A stretch of 51,565 nt of DNA from BOG-908 sp964242035 (GCA_964242035.1 CAXTCL010000002.1:1-51565), one strand, 5' to 3'. Counted from the stretch's first letter, positions 7,118 through 15,677 are shown. Notes: generated by a model not told the origin, from the sequence alone. A program made the numbers and translations.

Positions 7118-8209
7118 TTACTTCGGCGCCGGCGCTGGCGACATCGTCGACTCAGGCGAGGCCGGCGCGGTTGTCGCAGACCCAGCCACCGCCGGCTTGT
7201 CCGCCGCACCGTTCGCACCCGTCGGCAACGGCAACGGCGTAGCCGAAAGCGTGTGCAGGTAGTCGATCACGTCCGCCCGGGTCTGGTCGTTGCCGATGCC
7301 CGCATAGGCCATCTTGGTGCCGGGCGCGTAGGCGCTCGGCTTGTAGAGCCACTGGTTCAGCTCCGCGTAGGTCCAGGTGCCGGGCTTGCCCTTCAGCGCG
7401 GACGAATAGGTGTAGCTGGCCACGCTGGCGCGCGGACGCCCTACCACGCCGTAAAGGTTTGGGCCGACCATGTTGGGGCCGCCTTCCTTGAAGTTGTGGC
7501 AGGCCACGCAGATCTTTTTCGTCAATGCCTGGCCGCGTGCCGGATCGGCCGAGGCCAGCAGCGGATCGAGCGGCGGCAGGCCGGGTGCCACGGCCGGTGT
7601 CGCGGCGACAGCACCTGGTGCCGGCGCCAGCTTGGCCGCGGCTGTCGCCTCGGCGTCGGCTTCGGTCTTGGTGGGCAGCGGCTCGGGGCTGGCGGACAGC
7701 GTGCGCAGGTAGTCGATCAGCGAGGCGCGCAGCTTGTCATTGGTGACGCCGGCATAGGCCATCTTGGTGCCCGGCGCGTATTCGCTCGGCTTGTACAGCC
7801 ACTTGTTGAGCTCGGCGTAGGTCCACTTGCCGGTATGGCCCTTCAGGGCGGCCGAGTAGGTGTAGCCGGCGTAGCTGGCCTGCGCGCGGCCGACCACGCC
7901 GTACAGCGCCGGGCCCACCTTGTTGGCGCCGCCTTCGTTGAAGTTGTGGCAGGCCACACAGATCTTCTTGGTCAGCGCTTGGCCGTCATCGGGCGCGGCG
8001 CTGACAAGCAGCGGGGCGATCGGCGGGATCGGCGCCTCGGCAGGGGCGGACGAAGCCGTTGGCGGCGCGTCGGCGCCTTTTATGTCAAGCGCGCTCTTCT
8101 CCAGCCGTCCGGGGTGGACGAGGTTGTCGGACACGATACCCAGGCCCACGAACGCGATGCCTGCGACCAGAACAGCGCCCGCAAGCTTGTTGAACTCCAT
8201 ACTGTCCAT
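7118..8209 (-). CDS. Membrane-anchored di-haem cytochrome c with duplicated domain
   Basis: A 363-residue protein with one N-terminal membrane anchor (LAGAVLVAGIAFVGLGIVSD, residues 9-28) and two class I cytochrome c domains. Each has CVACH (84-88 and 234-238) and an axial Met in GTKMAYAG (150 and 300). The domains repeat with an exact 150-residue period and are about three quarters identical by eye, joined by Pro/Ala-rich linkers, so this is a tandem internal duplication of a CycM/c552-like cytochrome. It should carry electrons on the periplasmic face between a bc1-type complex and an oxidase. The start MDSMEF is used; MEF at 8200 is an alternative. Confidence 0.93.
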   Translation of the reverse strand: MDSMEFNKLAGAVLVAGIAFVGLGIVSDNLVHPGRLEKSALDIKGADAPPTASSAPAEAPIPPIAPLLVSAAPDDGQALTKKICVACHNFNEGGANKVGPALYGVVGRAQASYAGYTYSAALKGHTGKWTYAELNKWLYKPSEYAPGTKMAYAGVTNDKLRASLIDYLRTLSASPEPLPTKTEADAEATAAAKLAPAPGAVAATPAVAPGLPPLDPLLASADPARGQALTKKICVACHNFKEGGPNMVGPNLYGVVGRPRASVASYTYSSALKGKPGTWTYAELNQWLYKPSAYAPGTKMAYAGIGNDQTRADVIDYLHTLSATPLPLPTGANGAADKPAVAGSATTAPASPESTMSPAPAPK

Positions 8210-8391
8210 GCGACGACAAACCCCAAGCTGATCCCGGCCATCAGGCGGTTCGTACCCGCGTATGACCTGACTATGTTGCGCGGCACCCTAGTGAAGTGGC
8301 ACGCCCCTCACAACACCCCGAGACATGGCGCGCCCGCGCATTCCCGCCAGTCCGCGCGTCTGAGGAAACGCCGAAGCACCGGCCGCAACGC

Positions 8392-8446
8392 AGGAGCAAA
8401 AGTTTTTTGCTTCTGTTTTTCAAAAAAGAAGGCCTTTCTTCCTTCC
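8392..8446. repeat. Cloverleaf repeat, copy 3 (single right arm, GAAG)
   Basis: Only the right half is present: AGCAAAAGTTTTTTG, then the CTTCTG.../AAAAAAGAAG hairpin and GGCCTTTCTTCC. No matching left arm is seen in the 180 bases upstream. It ends 3 bases before the cysQ-like ATG. Confidence 0.85.
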
Positions 8447-8449
8447 GAG

Positions 8450-9217
8450 ATGCCCCTCCCAGACGAAGCCCTGCTCAACCTGGCCGCCGCCCTAGCCTGG
8501 GAAGCCTCAGGCATCATCCTGGCCCTGCGCGCCCGCGGCGTCGCCACCGAGCGCAAGCCGGACGACTCGGCCGTGACGGAGGCTGACCGCCAGTCAGAGC
8601 GCGCGATCGCCGCCGGCCTGCGCCGCGCCACGCCGGGCATCGAGGTGGTGGCCGAGGAGGAGATCGCCGCCGGCCACGTGCCCGCCAGCGCAGGGGAGTA
8701 CTGGATGGTCGATCCGCTGGACGGCACCAGGGATTTCGTGGCCCTGCGCGACGGCTTCACCGTCAACATCGGCCTGGTCCGCCACGGCCGGCCAGTGCTG
8801 GGCGTGGTCGCGGTGCCAGCCTGCGCGGAGGTGTTCGGCGGCATCGTCGGGCGTGGCGCCTGGCGCGAGGGCGGGTCTGGACGCCACGCGGTGCGCGTGC
8901 GCACGCCGCCGCCCGACGGGCTGGCGGTGCTGTCCTCGCGGCACAGCGCGGACGATCCCGGCTTGCGCGCGGTGCTGGCCGACGAGCGCGTGGCCAGCAT
9001 CAGGCAGGTCGGCTCGGCGGTGAAGTTCTGCCGCCTGGCCGAGGGGTTGGCCGACGCCTATGTGCGGCTGGGCCGTACCATGGAGTGGGACACCGCCGGG
9101 CCGCAGGCCGTGCTGGAGGCGGCCGGCGGCTCCCTGCGCCTGCTGGACGGAAGCGCGTTGGCATACGAGAAACCGGGCTGGGCCAACCCACCCTTCATCT
9201 GCCGGGGCGCCGCATGA
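8450..9217 (+). CDS. cysQ: 3'(2'),5'-bisphosphate nucleotidase, CysQ-like
   Basis: A 255-residue IMPase-fold phosphatase. The metal site shows VAEEE (67-71), DPLDGTRDF from residue 88, and EWDTAGPQAVLEAAGG near the C-terminus, which is the CysQ form of the WD motif. It is expected to hydrolyse 3'-phosphoadenosine 5'-phosphate released during sulfate assimilation. ATG at 8450 is the first start after repeat copy 3. Its TGA overlaps the next ATG (ATGA), so it is translationally coupled to the Sua5-like gene. Confidence 0.85.
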   Translation: MPLPDEALLNLAAALAWEASGIILALRARGVATERKPDDSAVTEADRQSERAIAAGLRRATPGIEVVAEEEIAAGHVPASAGEYWMVDPLDGTRDFVALRDGFTVNIGLVRHGRPVLGVVAVPACAEVFGGIVGRGAWREGGSGRHAVRVRTPPPDGLAVLSSRHSADDPGLRAVLADERVASIRQVGSAVKFCRLAEGLADAYVRLGRTMEWDTAGPQAVLEAAGGSLRLLDGSALAYEKPGWANPPFICRGAA

Positions 9218-10188
9218 CCGAGATCCTACACCCCGACGACCAGGGTATTGCCAGGGCCGCAGCCCTGCTGCGCGAAGGCGCGCTGGTGGCGTTCGGCACG
9301 GAGACTGTCTACGGGCTGGGTGCGGACGCCACGCGCGGGCGCGCGGTCGCCGCCATCTTCACCGCTAAGGGCCGGCCGCATTTCAACCCGCTGATTTGCC
9401 ACTATCCGAATGCGGACCAGGCCTTCGCCCACGTGCAGGCCGACGCGCGCGCCCATGCCCTGGCGCGCGCCTTCTGGCCTGGCCCGCTGACCCTCGTCCT
9501 GAAGCGCAACGTCGATTGCCCGGTGGACCTGCTGGCGGGCGCCGGGCTGGACACGCTGGCCGTACGCGTGCCCGCCCATCGCGCCGCGCATTCCCTGCTG
9601 CGCCAGGCCGGCATCCCCGTCGCCGCCCCGTCGGCCAACCGCTCCGGCGGTGTCAGCCCGACCAGCGCCGCCCATGTGGAAGCCGACCTCGGCGGCCGGA
9701 TCGCCGCCATACTGGATTGCGGCGCCTCGCCGATGGGGATCGAGAGCACGGTGCTGGACCTGACCGCCGAGGCGTTCCTGCTCCGCCCAGGCAGCATCAC
9801 TGCGGGCGCCATCGAGTCGGTGATCGGCCGCATCGGCCGCGGCATGACGCCGGCACAGGCGCAGGCCGGCCGGACTTTGCGCTCGCCCGGCCTGCTGGTG
9901 TCCCATTACGCGCCCGGGCTGCCCGTGCGTCTGGCCGCCCGGGACGTGGCGCCGCACGAGGCACTGCTGGCGTTCGGCCCCGCTCTGCCCGCCGCGCTCA
10001 CCTGGAACCTCAGCGCGTCGAGCGACCTGACCGAAGCCGCCGCGCGGCTGTTCGAAGGCCTGCGCTGGCTCGATGCCCAGGGGCGCCAGGCGGGGCTTGC
10101 CGGCATCGCCGTCATGGCCATCCCGTCGCAGGGCCTGGGTGCCGCCATCAACGACCGGCTGGAACGTGCCGCCGCCCCGCGAACGTAA
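9214..10188 (+). CDS. L-threonylcarbamoyladenylate synthase, Sua5 type
   Basis: A 324-residue enzyme that makes threonylcarbamoyl-AMP for the t6A modification of ANN-reading tRNAs. The N-terminal YrdC domain has GTETVYGLGADAT, the KGRP motif near residue 53 and the SANRSGG motif. The extra ~130 C-terminal residues form the Sua5 domain, so this is the long Sua5/YwlC form, not the short TsaC. Its start overlaps the cysQ stop. Confidence 0.93.
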   Translation: MTEILHPDDQGIARAAALLREGALVAFGTETVYGLGADATRGRAVAAIFTAKGRPHFNPLICHYPNADQAFAHVQADARAHALARAFWPGPLTLVLKRNVDCPVDLLAGAGLDTLAVRVPAHRAAHSLLRQAGIPVAAPSANRSGGVSPTSAAHVEADLGGRIAAILDCGASPMGIESTVLDLTAEAFLLRPGSITAGAIESVIGRIGRGMTPAQAQAGRTLRSPGLLVSHYAPGLPVRLAARDVAPHEALLAFGPALPAALTWNLSASSDLTEAAARLFEGLRWLDAQGRQAGLAGIAVMAIPSQGLGAAINDRLERAAAPRT

Positions 10189-10254
10189 TCTCGCGCGCGG
10201 GAAACTTCGAGGAGGCAAACCTGTTCTGCGTTCATCCTCAGGGGAGCAAGAGAC

Positions 10255-10524
10255 ATGGACGAGAACCGCGTAGAAGGCACAGTCAAGGAATTTGCCGGCA
10301 AGGCACAAGGTGCGGCCGGCGACCTGCTTGGCGACAGCAAGACTTCGGGCGACGGCCGGTTGAAGGAAGCCGCAGGCCAGGCGCAGGAATATTACGGCGC
10401 GGCAGCCGACCAGATCCGCGGCCTGTCCGAGGAACTTACTGACCGCATACACGAGACGCCGCTGTTGGCAGTCCTCGGCGCCATCGGCCTGGGCTACCTG
10501 ATCGGTCGCCTGAGCTCGCGTTGA
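10255..10524 (+). CDS. CsbD-like stress protein with C-terminal membrane segment
   Basis: An 89-residue protein. The start MDENRVEGTVKEFAGKAQGA is the CsbD/general-stress motif (N-x-x-G-x-x-K-x-x-x-G-K). Residues 72-86 (LLAVLGAIGLGYLIGR) form a short glycine-zipper membrane segment like those of ElaB/YqjD-type proteins, so this looks like a hybrid membrane-tethered stress protein. A strong GGGG-AG ribosome site precedes ATG 10255. A terminator follows directly, so it is probably a single-gene unit. Confidence 0.85.
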   Translation: MDENRVEGTVKEFAGKAQGAAGDLLGDSKTSGDGRLKEAAGQAQEYYGAAADQIRGLSEELTDRIHETPLLAVLGAIGLGYLIGRLSSR

Positions 10525-10533
10525 TTGTATAAG

Positions 10534-10559
10534 GCGGGGCCGCCTTGAGGTGGCCCCGC
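10534..10559 (+). terminator. Hairpin terminator after the CsbD-like gene
   Basis: GCGGGGCC (10534-10541) pairs perfectly with GGCCCCGC (10552-10559) around a 10-base loop, 10 bases after the stop codon. The following T-run is weak. Confidence 0.7.
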
Positions 10560-10576
10560 TTCCTACGGGCGGGTTC

Positions 10577-10630
10577 AGGAAGGAAGTAAGGCCTTCTTTT
10601 TTGTAAAAATGAAGCAAAAAACTTTTACTA
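10577..10630. repeat. Cloverleaf repeat, copy 4 (single left arm, eroded GAAG)
   Basis: Left half only: AAGTAAGGCC, then CTTCTTTTTT with a changed loop and one stem mismatch (TAAAAATGAAG), then CAAAAAACTTTTA. No right arm follows. It lies just downstream of the terminator at 10534. Confidence 0.8.
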
Positions 10631-10696
10631 CTACGTTGGCCTCAACGCCTTTTCCAGTCCTGCGACAATCTTGGCGGCACCGACGATTGCGGGCCT

Positions 10697-11122
10697 TTAT
10701 AGATGGCGGACAAGTTGCCCGGTCCGCTTGTGAATGAGGGATGCCACTATACTCCGGTGACAATCATGCGGCGCGCGCTCGAAACAGAGCAGGCACACCG
10801 TCTTAGCCTCGGCCAACAACACTGCCTCTGCCAATCCCAACTGGGCGTCTGGCGTTTTCATATGCTCGTCGAAGATGCGATGCATGTTGCCGATCCTGCC
10901 CCTCCGAACAGCATCCCGTCCGGCCTTCGGCGTGCCAAGTCGCGTGTCCAGCACATAGCCGATGCCGCATGCCAACAGCGATGCAGCGAGCACATTCTTC
11001 GAAAAACCAGCTTTGCGGGAAAGCGGGACTGCACGCACATCGAGCACGACCTGTACGCCGGACGCGGATAACAGGTCCAGCAACTGCGGCTGGACCAGAC
11101 CCTCGTAGCCGATCGTGAAAAT
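10697..11122 (-). CDS. DUF488 family protein, start codon unclear
   Basis: The conserved features of DUF488 are present: an N-terminal IFTIGYEG block, VVLDVRAVPLSRKAGFSK, and the C-terminal CLLCFERAPHDCHRSIVA with its paired cysteines and histidine. The first ATG/GTG/TTG in frame (TTG at 11083) would cut off the conserved TIGYEG block. Upstream in frame there is only ATT (11122) or CTG (11155) before a stop near 11183. I set the start at ATT 11122 as the minimal form containing the block. It follows the DUF427 gene closely on the same strand and may be read with it. The biochemical function of the family is not established. Confidence 0.75.
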   Translation of the reverse strand: MFTIGYEGLVQPQLLDLLSASGVQVVLDVRAVPLSRKAGFSKNVLAASLLACGIGYVLDTRLGTPKAGRDAVRRGRIGNMHRIFDEHMKTPDAQLGLAEAVLLAEAKTVCLLCFERAPHDCHRSIVASLIHKRTGQLVRHL

Positions 11123-11168
11123 GGAGCCGCTCAGTTGAGCCGGCGTGCCCCGCAGATCGTGCGATCCC

Positions 11169-11447
11169 TCACGTGACGCTCACGCCTTTCCAGAACGCCA
11201 CACGACCCTTGATCTCAGCTGCTGCCTGCTTCGGCTCCGGGTAAAACCAGGCAGCGTCCTTGTTCTCCTTGCCGTCCACCACTAGCGAGTAATAGGACGC
11301 AGTACCCTTCCAGGGACACACGCTGTGCGTGGCGCTATCCTTTAGGACATCCTTGTAAACGGAATCAGCGGGAAAATACGCGTTACCATCGACCTTTACG
11401 ATGTCGTCGCTTTCGGCAATGACTTGGCCGTTCCAGGTGGCTTTCAT
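11169..11447 (-). CDS. DUF427 family protein
   Basis: A 92-residue protein matching the DUF427 pattern: MKATWNGQVIAESDDIVKVD at the start, NAYFPADSVYKDVL, then CPWKGTASYYSLVVDG and AAWFYPEPK. The family is a small beta-rich fold of unknown function, often encoded near metabolic or stress genes. ATG 11447 has an AGGAG ribosome site. It is probably co-transcribed with the DUF488 gene just downstream, whose reading frame overlaps its end. Confidence 0.9.
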   Translation of the reverse strand: MKATWNGQVIAESDDIVKVDGNAYFPADSVYKDVLKDSATHSVCPWKGTASYYSLVVDGKENKDAAWFYPEPKQAAAEIKGRVAFWKGVSVT

Positions 11448-11459
11448 TGAGTGTCTCCT

Positions 11460-11600
11460 GAGAAAGAAAGCCCTTCTTTTCTGAAGAAAAGAAGCAAGTG
11501 TACTTTATTCCGCCGTCGTGCGAGTTCTCAGAAAACTCCCGCGACAGCGGACCAAAAGCTTTTTGCTTCTTTTTCTCGAAAAAGAAGGCCTTGCCTTGCC
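11460..11600. repeat. Cloverleaf repeat, copy 5 (GAAG / GAAG)
   Basis: Both side hairpins show compensated changes: left CTTCTTTTC with GAAAAGAAG, right CTTCTTTTTC with GAAAAAGAAG, where a T-to-C change is matched by A-to-G. The centre ends CGCGACAGCGG. The clpA stop codon TAA sits at the right edge. Confidence 0.9.
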
Positions 11601-13961
11601 TTACTCCACTGTCTCCGGCTCACGCTCCGCCGACCCCTCGCCATCCTCGGGGCCCGCCACCACAGGCGGCGGCGGCGCGGCGGTGAACTCGAAGTCCAGC
11701 TTGCTCTCCTTGAGCCCCACCTTGACCGACCCGCCATGCACCAGGCTGCCGAACAGCAGCTCCTCGGCCAGCGGCTTCTTGATGTATTCCTGGATGACGC
11801 GGCCCAACGGACGCGCGCCATACAGGCGGTCGTAGCCACGCTCGGCGAGCCACTCCTTAGCGGCCGACGACAGCTCGATGGTGACGTTGCGATCCGCGAG
11901 CTGGGCTTCCAGCTGCATCACGAACTTCTCCACCACCCGGCCGACGATCTCCTCTGTCAGGCCGGCGAAGGTGATCGTGGCATCCAGGCGGTTGCGGAAC
12001 TCCGGCGTGAACATCCGCTTGATCGCCTCCTCGTCCTCACCCTGGCGCACCGTGCTGCCGAAACCGATGGCTTCCTTGGCCTGGTCGGCGGCGCCGGCGT
12101 TGGTCGTCATGATCAGGATAGTGTTGCGGAAATCGACGGTCTTGCCATTATGGTCGGTCAGCTTACCGTGGTCCATGACCTGCAACAGGATGTTGTAGAG
12201 GTCCTGGTGCGCCTTTTCGATCTCGTCGAGCAGCAGGACCGCATGGGGGTGCTGGTCGATGGCGTCGGTCAGCAGGCCGCCCTGGTCGAAGCCCACATAG
12301 CCAGGCGGGGCGCCGATCAGCCTGCTGATGCTGTGGCGTTCCATATACTCGGACATGTCAAAGCGGATCAGCTCGATGCCCAGCGTGCTGGCGAGCTGGC
12401 GTGCCACCTCGGTCTTGCCGACGCCGGTCGGGCCGCTGAACAAATAGTTGCCGATCGGCTTCTCCGCGTCGCGCAGGCCGGCGCGGCTCAGCTTGATCGC
12501 CGCCGACAGGGCGTCGATCGCCTTGTCCTGGCCAAACACCATGGACTTCAGGTCACGCTCCAGATTGCGCAGAGTCTCCTTGTCGTCGGCGGAGACGGAC
12601 TTGGGTGGGATGCGGGCGATCTTGGCCACGATCTCTTCCACGTCCTTCAGGGTAACGGTGCGGCGCCGCTTGTCCTCCGGCAGCAGCATTCGGCTGGCGC
12701 CCACCTCGTCGATCACGTCGATTGCCTTGTCCGGCAGCTTGCGGTCGTTGATGTACTTGGCGGACAGCTCGACGGCGGCACGGATGGCCTCATCCGTGTA
12801 GCGGACCTTGTGGTGCTTCTCGTAGTTGGTCTTCAGGCCGTTGAGTATCTTGACGGTGTCCTCGATGGACGGCTCCGCCACGTCGATCTTCTGGAACCGG
12901 CGCACGAGGGCGCGGTCCTTCTCGAAGTAGTTGCGGAACTCCTTGTAGGTGGTGCTGCCGATGCAGCGCAGGCTGCCGCTGGCCAGAGCGGGCTTGAGCA
13001 GGTTGGAGGCGTCCATCGCTCCGCCGCTTGTGGCACCGGCGCCGATCACCGTGTGTATCTCGTCGATGAACAGCACCGCACCCGGCTGGTTCTCCAGCTC
13101 GGTCACCACCGCCTTCAGCCGCTCCTCGAAGTCGCCACGATAGCGCGTACCGGCAAGCAACGCGCCCATGTCCAGTGCGAAAATGGTGCTCTTGGCCAAC
13201 ACTTCGGGTACGTCGCCTTCAACGATGCGCTTGGCCAGGCCCTCGGCGATGGCGGTCTTGCCCACGCCGGGGTCGCCCACATACAGCGGGTTGTTCTTGG
13301 TGCGCCGGCAGAGGATCTGGATCGTGCGCTCCACCTCGGAGTCGCGGCCGATCAGCGGGTCTATCTTGCCCGACTGCGCCTTCTTGTTAAGGTTGACACA
13401 GTAGGTGGACAGCGCGTCCTGGCTGCGGCCGCGCGGCTTCTCCTCGCGCTCGTGCTCCGGGTTCTCCGGCGCGCCGCCGCTGGGGCCGTTGCCGCCGCTG
13501 GCACTCGGGCGCTGGGTGGCGCGGCCGGGCGCCTTGGCGATGCCGTGGCTGATGAAGTTCACCGCGTCCAGCCGCGTCATGTCCTGCATCTGCAGGAAAT
13601 ACACGGCGTGGCTCTCGCGCTCGCTGAACAGGGCCACCAGCACATTGGCGCCGGAGACCTCGTCGCGGCCGGAGCTCTGCACATGTATGGCGGCGCGCTG
13701 CACCACGCGCTGGAAGCCGGCGGTGGGCTTGGGCTCGGTTGTGCGGTCCGTGGTCAGGCCGGAGAGATCCTTGTCGAGGAACTCGGTCAAGTCCTGTCGC
13801 AGCTTGTCGAGATCGACGCCGCAGGCGCGCAGCACGGTGGCCGCGTCGCTATCATCGGCCAGACCGAGCAGCAGATGCTCAAGGGTGGCGTATTCATGGC
13901 GACGGTCGCTGGCGAAGGAGAGGGACCGGTGAAGTGTCTGCTCTAGATTTCTGGATAGCAT
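11601..13961 (-). CDS. clpA: ATP-dependent Clp protease ATP-binding subunit ClpA
   Basis: AAA+ unfoldase that feeds substrates into ClpP. It is 786 residues. Residues 1-140 are the Clp N-domain (YATLEHLLLGLADDSDA). The first AAA+ module has GDPGVGKT at 229-236 and VLFIDEIHTVIGAG; the second has SGPTGVGKTEVARQLA and VLLLDEIEKAH. The short spacing between modules, without a long ClpB middle domain, marks ClpA. An unusual acidic Pro-rich tail ends the protein. ClpS is encoded upstream on the same strand, but repeat copy 6 separates them. Confidence 0.97.
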   Translation of the reverse strand: MLSRNLEQTLHRSLSFASDRRHEYATLEHLLLGLADDSDAATVLRACGVDLDKLRQDLTEFLDKDLSGLTTDRTTEPKPTAGFQRVVQRAAIHVQSSGRDEVSGANVLVALFSERESHAVYFLQMQDMTRLDAVNFISHGIAKAPGRATQRPSASGGNGPSGGAPENPEHEREEKPRGRSQDALSTYCVNLNKKAQSGKIDPLIGRDSEVERTIQILCRRTKNNPLYVGDPGVGKTAIAEGLAKRIVEGDVPEVLAKSTIFALDMGALLAGTRYRGDFEERLKAVVTELENQPGAVLFIDEIHTVIGAGATSGGAMDASNLLKPALASGSLRCIGSTTYKEFRNYFEKDRALVRRFQKIDVAEPSIEDTVKILNGLKTNYEKHHKVRYTDEAIRAAVELSAKYINDRKLPDKAIDVIDEVGASRMLLPEDKRRRTVTLKDVEEIVAKIARIPPKSVSADDKETLRNLERDLKSMVFGQDKAIDALSAAIKLSRAGLRDAEKPIGNYLFSGPTGVGKTEVARQLASTLGIELIRFDMSEYMERHSISRLIGAPPGYVGFDQGGLLTDAIDQHPHAVLLLDEIEKAHQDLYNILLQVMDHGKLTDHNGKTVDFRNTILIMTTNAGAADQAKEAIGFGSTVRQGEDEEAIKRMFTPEFRNRLDATITFAGLTEEIVGRVVEKFVMQLEAQLADRNVTIELSSAAKEWLAERGYDRLYGARPLGRVIQEYIKKPLAEELLFGSLVHGGSVKVGLKESKLDFEFTAAPPPPVVAGPEDGEGSAEREPETVE

Positions 13962-14140
13962 GGTTTATACGCCCCTGAGCACCCGATGCCGGAGGGACCG
14001 CTGCCCCCGCTACACCTGGAAGATGACAGGATGACCGCAGTTCGCGGTCGCCTGGAAGAGAAATCGTCACCGGTGTGTTGTCCCGGTTCCGATTATCTGG
14101 GGACGGGTTGGGGCTGCGGGAAGAGCAGGAAGATTAAGGG

Positions 14141-14314
14141 AAGGCAAGGCCTTCTTTTTTGAAAGAAGAAGCAACAAACTTTTGCTCCTGGGCGCCTGCA
14201 CGAAGGGGCGCTTTGCCGCGAAAACGCTCGCTTTTGCCCTGACAGGGCGCCTCAGCAGCGTGGGAGATAAAAGTTTTTAGTCCTTTTTTTCAAAAAAGGA
14301 CTACTTGCTTGCCT
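14141..14314. repeat. Cloverleaf repeat, copy 6 (GAAG / class B / GGAC)
   Basis: The left GAAG hairpin is slightly eroded; the right hairpin is GGAC type (TCCTTTTTTTCAAAAAAGGA). The centre is about 90 bases and starts with the class B block GCGCCTGCACG. It splits clpS from clpA. The rest of the 356-base gap (13962-14140) shows no gene and no clear site. Confidence 0.9.
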
Positions 14315-14317
14315 CAC

Positions 14318-14647
14318 TTAATCTTTCTCAATCGTACACTGCAGCGGATGCTGGTTCTGCCGCGCCAGGTCCATCACCTGCGTCACCTTCGTCTCCGCTA
14401 CCTCATACGTGAACACGCCGCAGACACCAACGCCGCGGCGATGCACGTGCAGCATGATCCGCGTAGCTTCCTCGCGTGTCTTCTGAAAGAAGCGCTCCAG
14501 CACGTGGACGACGAATTCCATCGGCGTGTAGTCGTCGTTCAGCATCAGCACCTTATACATGGCGGGCTTGCGCGTTTTCGGACGCGCCTTGACGACCACG
14601 CCGGTGTTCGGTCCTTCGCCGCCGCCACGCTTGTCGCTGTCACTCAT
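14318..14647 (-). CDS. clpS: ATP-dependent Clp protease adaptor ClpS
   Basis: A 109-residue adaptor that delivers N-degron substrates to ClpA. The core YKVLMLNDDYTPMEFVVHVL and the HVHRRGVGVCGVFTYEVAET segment are the ClpS fold with its substrate pocket. The N-terminal tail needed for ClpA engagement is present (MSDSDKRGGGEG...). ATG 14647 is preferred; an in-frame ATG at 14659 adds four residues. It would form a clpS-clpA unit except for repeat copy 6 in between. Confidence 0.95.
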   Translation of the reverse strand: MSDSDKRGGGEGPNTGVVVKARPKTRKPAMYKVLMLNDDYTPMEFVVHVLERFFQKTREEATRIMLHVHRRGVGVCGVFTYEVAETKVTQVMDLARQNQHPLQCTIEKD

Positions 14648-14782
14648 CGTCGGGACCATCCTGGCGCCGCTTTCTGGGCGGCATCCCAGGAAGATCGGCT
14701 GTATTGAACACCTGGCCACCATATCGGCATTGGCCGGTGACCGGAAAGGGCGGCCCGTCCCGGGCCACTACCCTGAAACGGC

Positions 14783-14810
14783 AAAAGGCCCGGGGTCACC
14801 CCCGAGCCTT
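14783..14810 (-). terminator. Rho-independent terminator after the phasin gene
   Basis: On the minus strand AAGGCTCGGGG, a short TGA loop, then CCCCGGGCCTTTTG forms a GC-rich hairpin ending in a T-run, about 40 bases after the phasin stop. Confidence 0.85.
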
Positions 14811-14848
14811 CATCCTAATACCGCCCGGGCCGGGCGGGCAATCGTCGC

Positions 14849-15352
14849 TTACGAGAACGTCTCGACGGCTGCGTTGACGCGGGCGGAGATCGGCGCGAAC
14901 GCCTGCTCGGCCAGCTTCATGGACTGTTCGGTCAGCTTGCCGGACTCGGCCATCGCCTTTTCCATCGACGCCTTGGCGAAGCTGCTCTGCAGTTCGAAGG
15001 CTTCCTTGACGGACTTGACCGAGGTCATCGCCTTGAAGGTGGACATCGTCTCGTCCAGGTTCGCGCGGGCGCTGGCGGCGAACATGCGGGAGAGGTCGGT
15101 GAAGCCGGTCGCCAGTATCTGGTGGGACTTCATCAGCGCTTCCATGTTGCCCTGGCTGAAGGTGGTCATCTGCTCGGCGGTCTTCATGACGCGCTGCATG
15201 CCTTCCTTGACCTGCACCTGGGCCTGCTCCATGCCGGCGGCAGCGGTGGCCGCACCCTGCTTGATGCCTTCGACGGTCTTCTCGTGCGCGAACGTCTCGG
15301 CGGCCTTCAGGTCGCCGGTGGCGGTCTCGATAGCCTTTGACTTGGTGATCAT
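14849..15352 (-). CDS. Phasin family protein
   Basis: A 167-residue, almost fully helical protein with the phasin pattern: repeated amphipathic helices rich in Ala, Lys, Glu and Met (EALMKSHQILATGFTDLSRM, FELQSSFAKASMEKAMAES). Phasins coat polyhydroxyalkanoate granules and stabilise them in the cytoplasm. GGAG precedes the ATG. It is a single-gene unit with its own terminator. Two TGC-N3-GCA elements lie upstream (15426 and 15481), like the sites bound by the PhaR regulator. Confidence 0.9.
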   Translation of the reverse strand: MITKSKAIETATGDLKAAETFAHEKTVEGIKQGAATAAAGMEQAQVQVKEGMQRVMKTAEQMTTFSQGNMEALMKSHQILATGFTDLSRMFAASARANLDETMSTFKAMTSVKSVKEAFELQSSFAKASMEKAMAESGKLTEQSMKLAEQAFAPISARVNAAVETFS

Positions 15353-15425
15353 CTACCTGCTCCGGAAAATCAGGACGATTCCAAACATCGGCGAACCGTC
15401 GCATGAGGGGTGCGCGTGCGTGTTG

Positions 15426-15490
15426 TGCGCCGCAGCAATCGCTACCTAGGCGAGAAGTGATAAGCCGTCAACACGTTTGGTGCGCTGCAC
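15426..15490. promoter_or_regulatory. Two TGC-N3-GCA elements, candidate PhaR sites
   Basis: TGCGCCGCA at 15426-15434 and GTGCGCTGCAC at 15480-15490 are short palindromes in the upstream region of the phasin gene, which shares its 325-base gap (15353-15677) with the divergent carboxypeptidase gene. PhaR-type repressors of phasin genes bind TGC/GCA palindromes with a 3-4 base spacer. No other feature is seen in the gap. Confidence 0.35.
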
Positions 15491-15677
15491 AAAAAATATT
15501 TGCCGAAGCTGGCGGACGGCTGCCTCGCCGGAGAAGATTCCGGAAAAGATCATCCCTGGCGCGGGTTACGCCAGGAACTTACTCCGCCTTAACGCCATCG
15601 GGCGCTAGATTGCTGGACAGGCCCGGAATCCGACCGCTACAGTCGCGGCCGAAGCAGGTAAGGCAATCGACACGAAC

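Noticed and set aside
7253..8449. Upstream extension of the cysQ-like frame by about 400 codons
   Set aside because: The extension is antisense to the di-haem cytochrome and then passes through repeat copy 3; the conserved IMPase domain starts at ATG 8450.
11451..13946. Long + strand open frame of 831 codons opposite clpA
   Set aside because: Antisense shadow of ClpA; composition is low in information and its start lies in a repeat.
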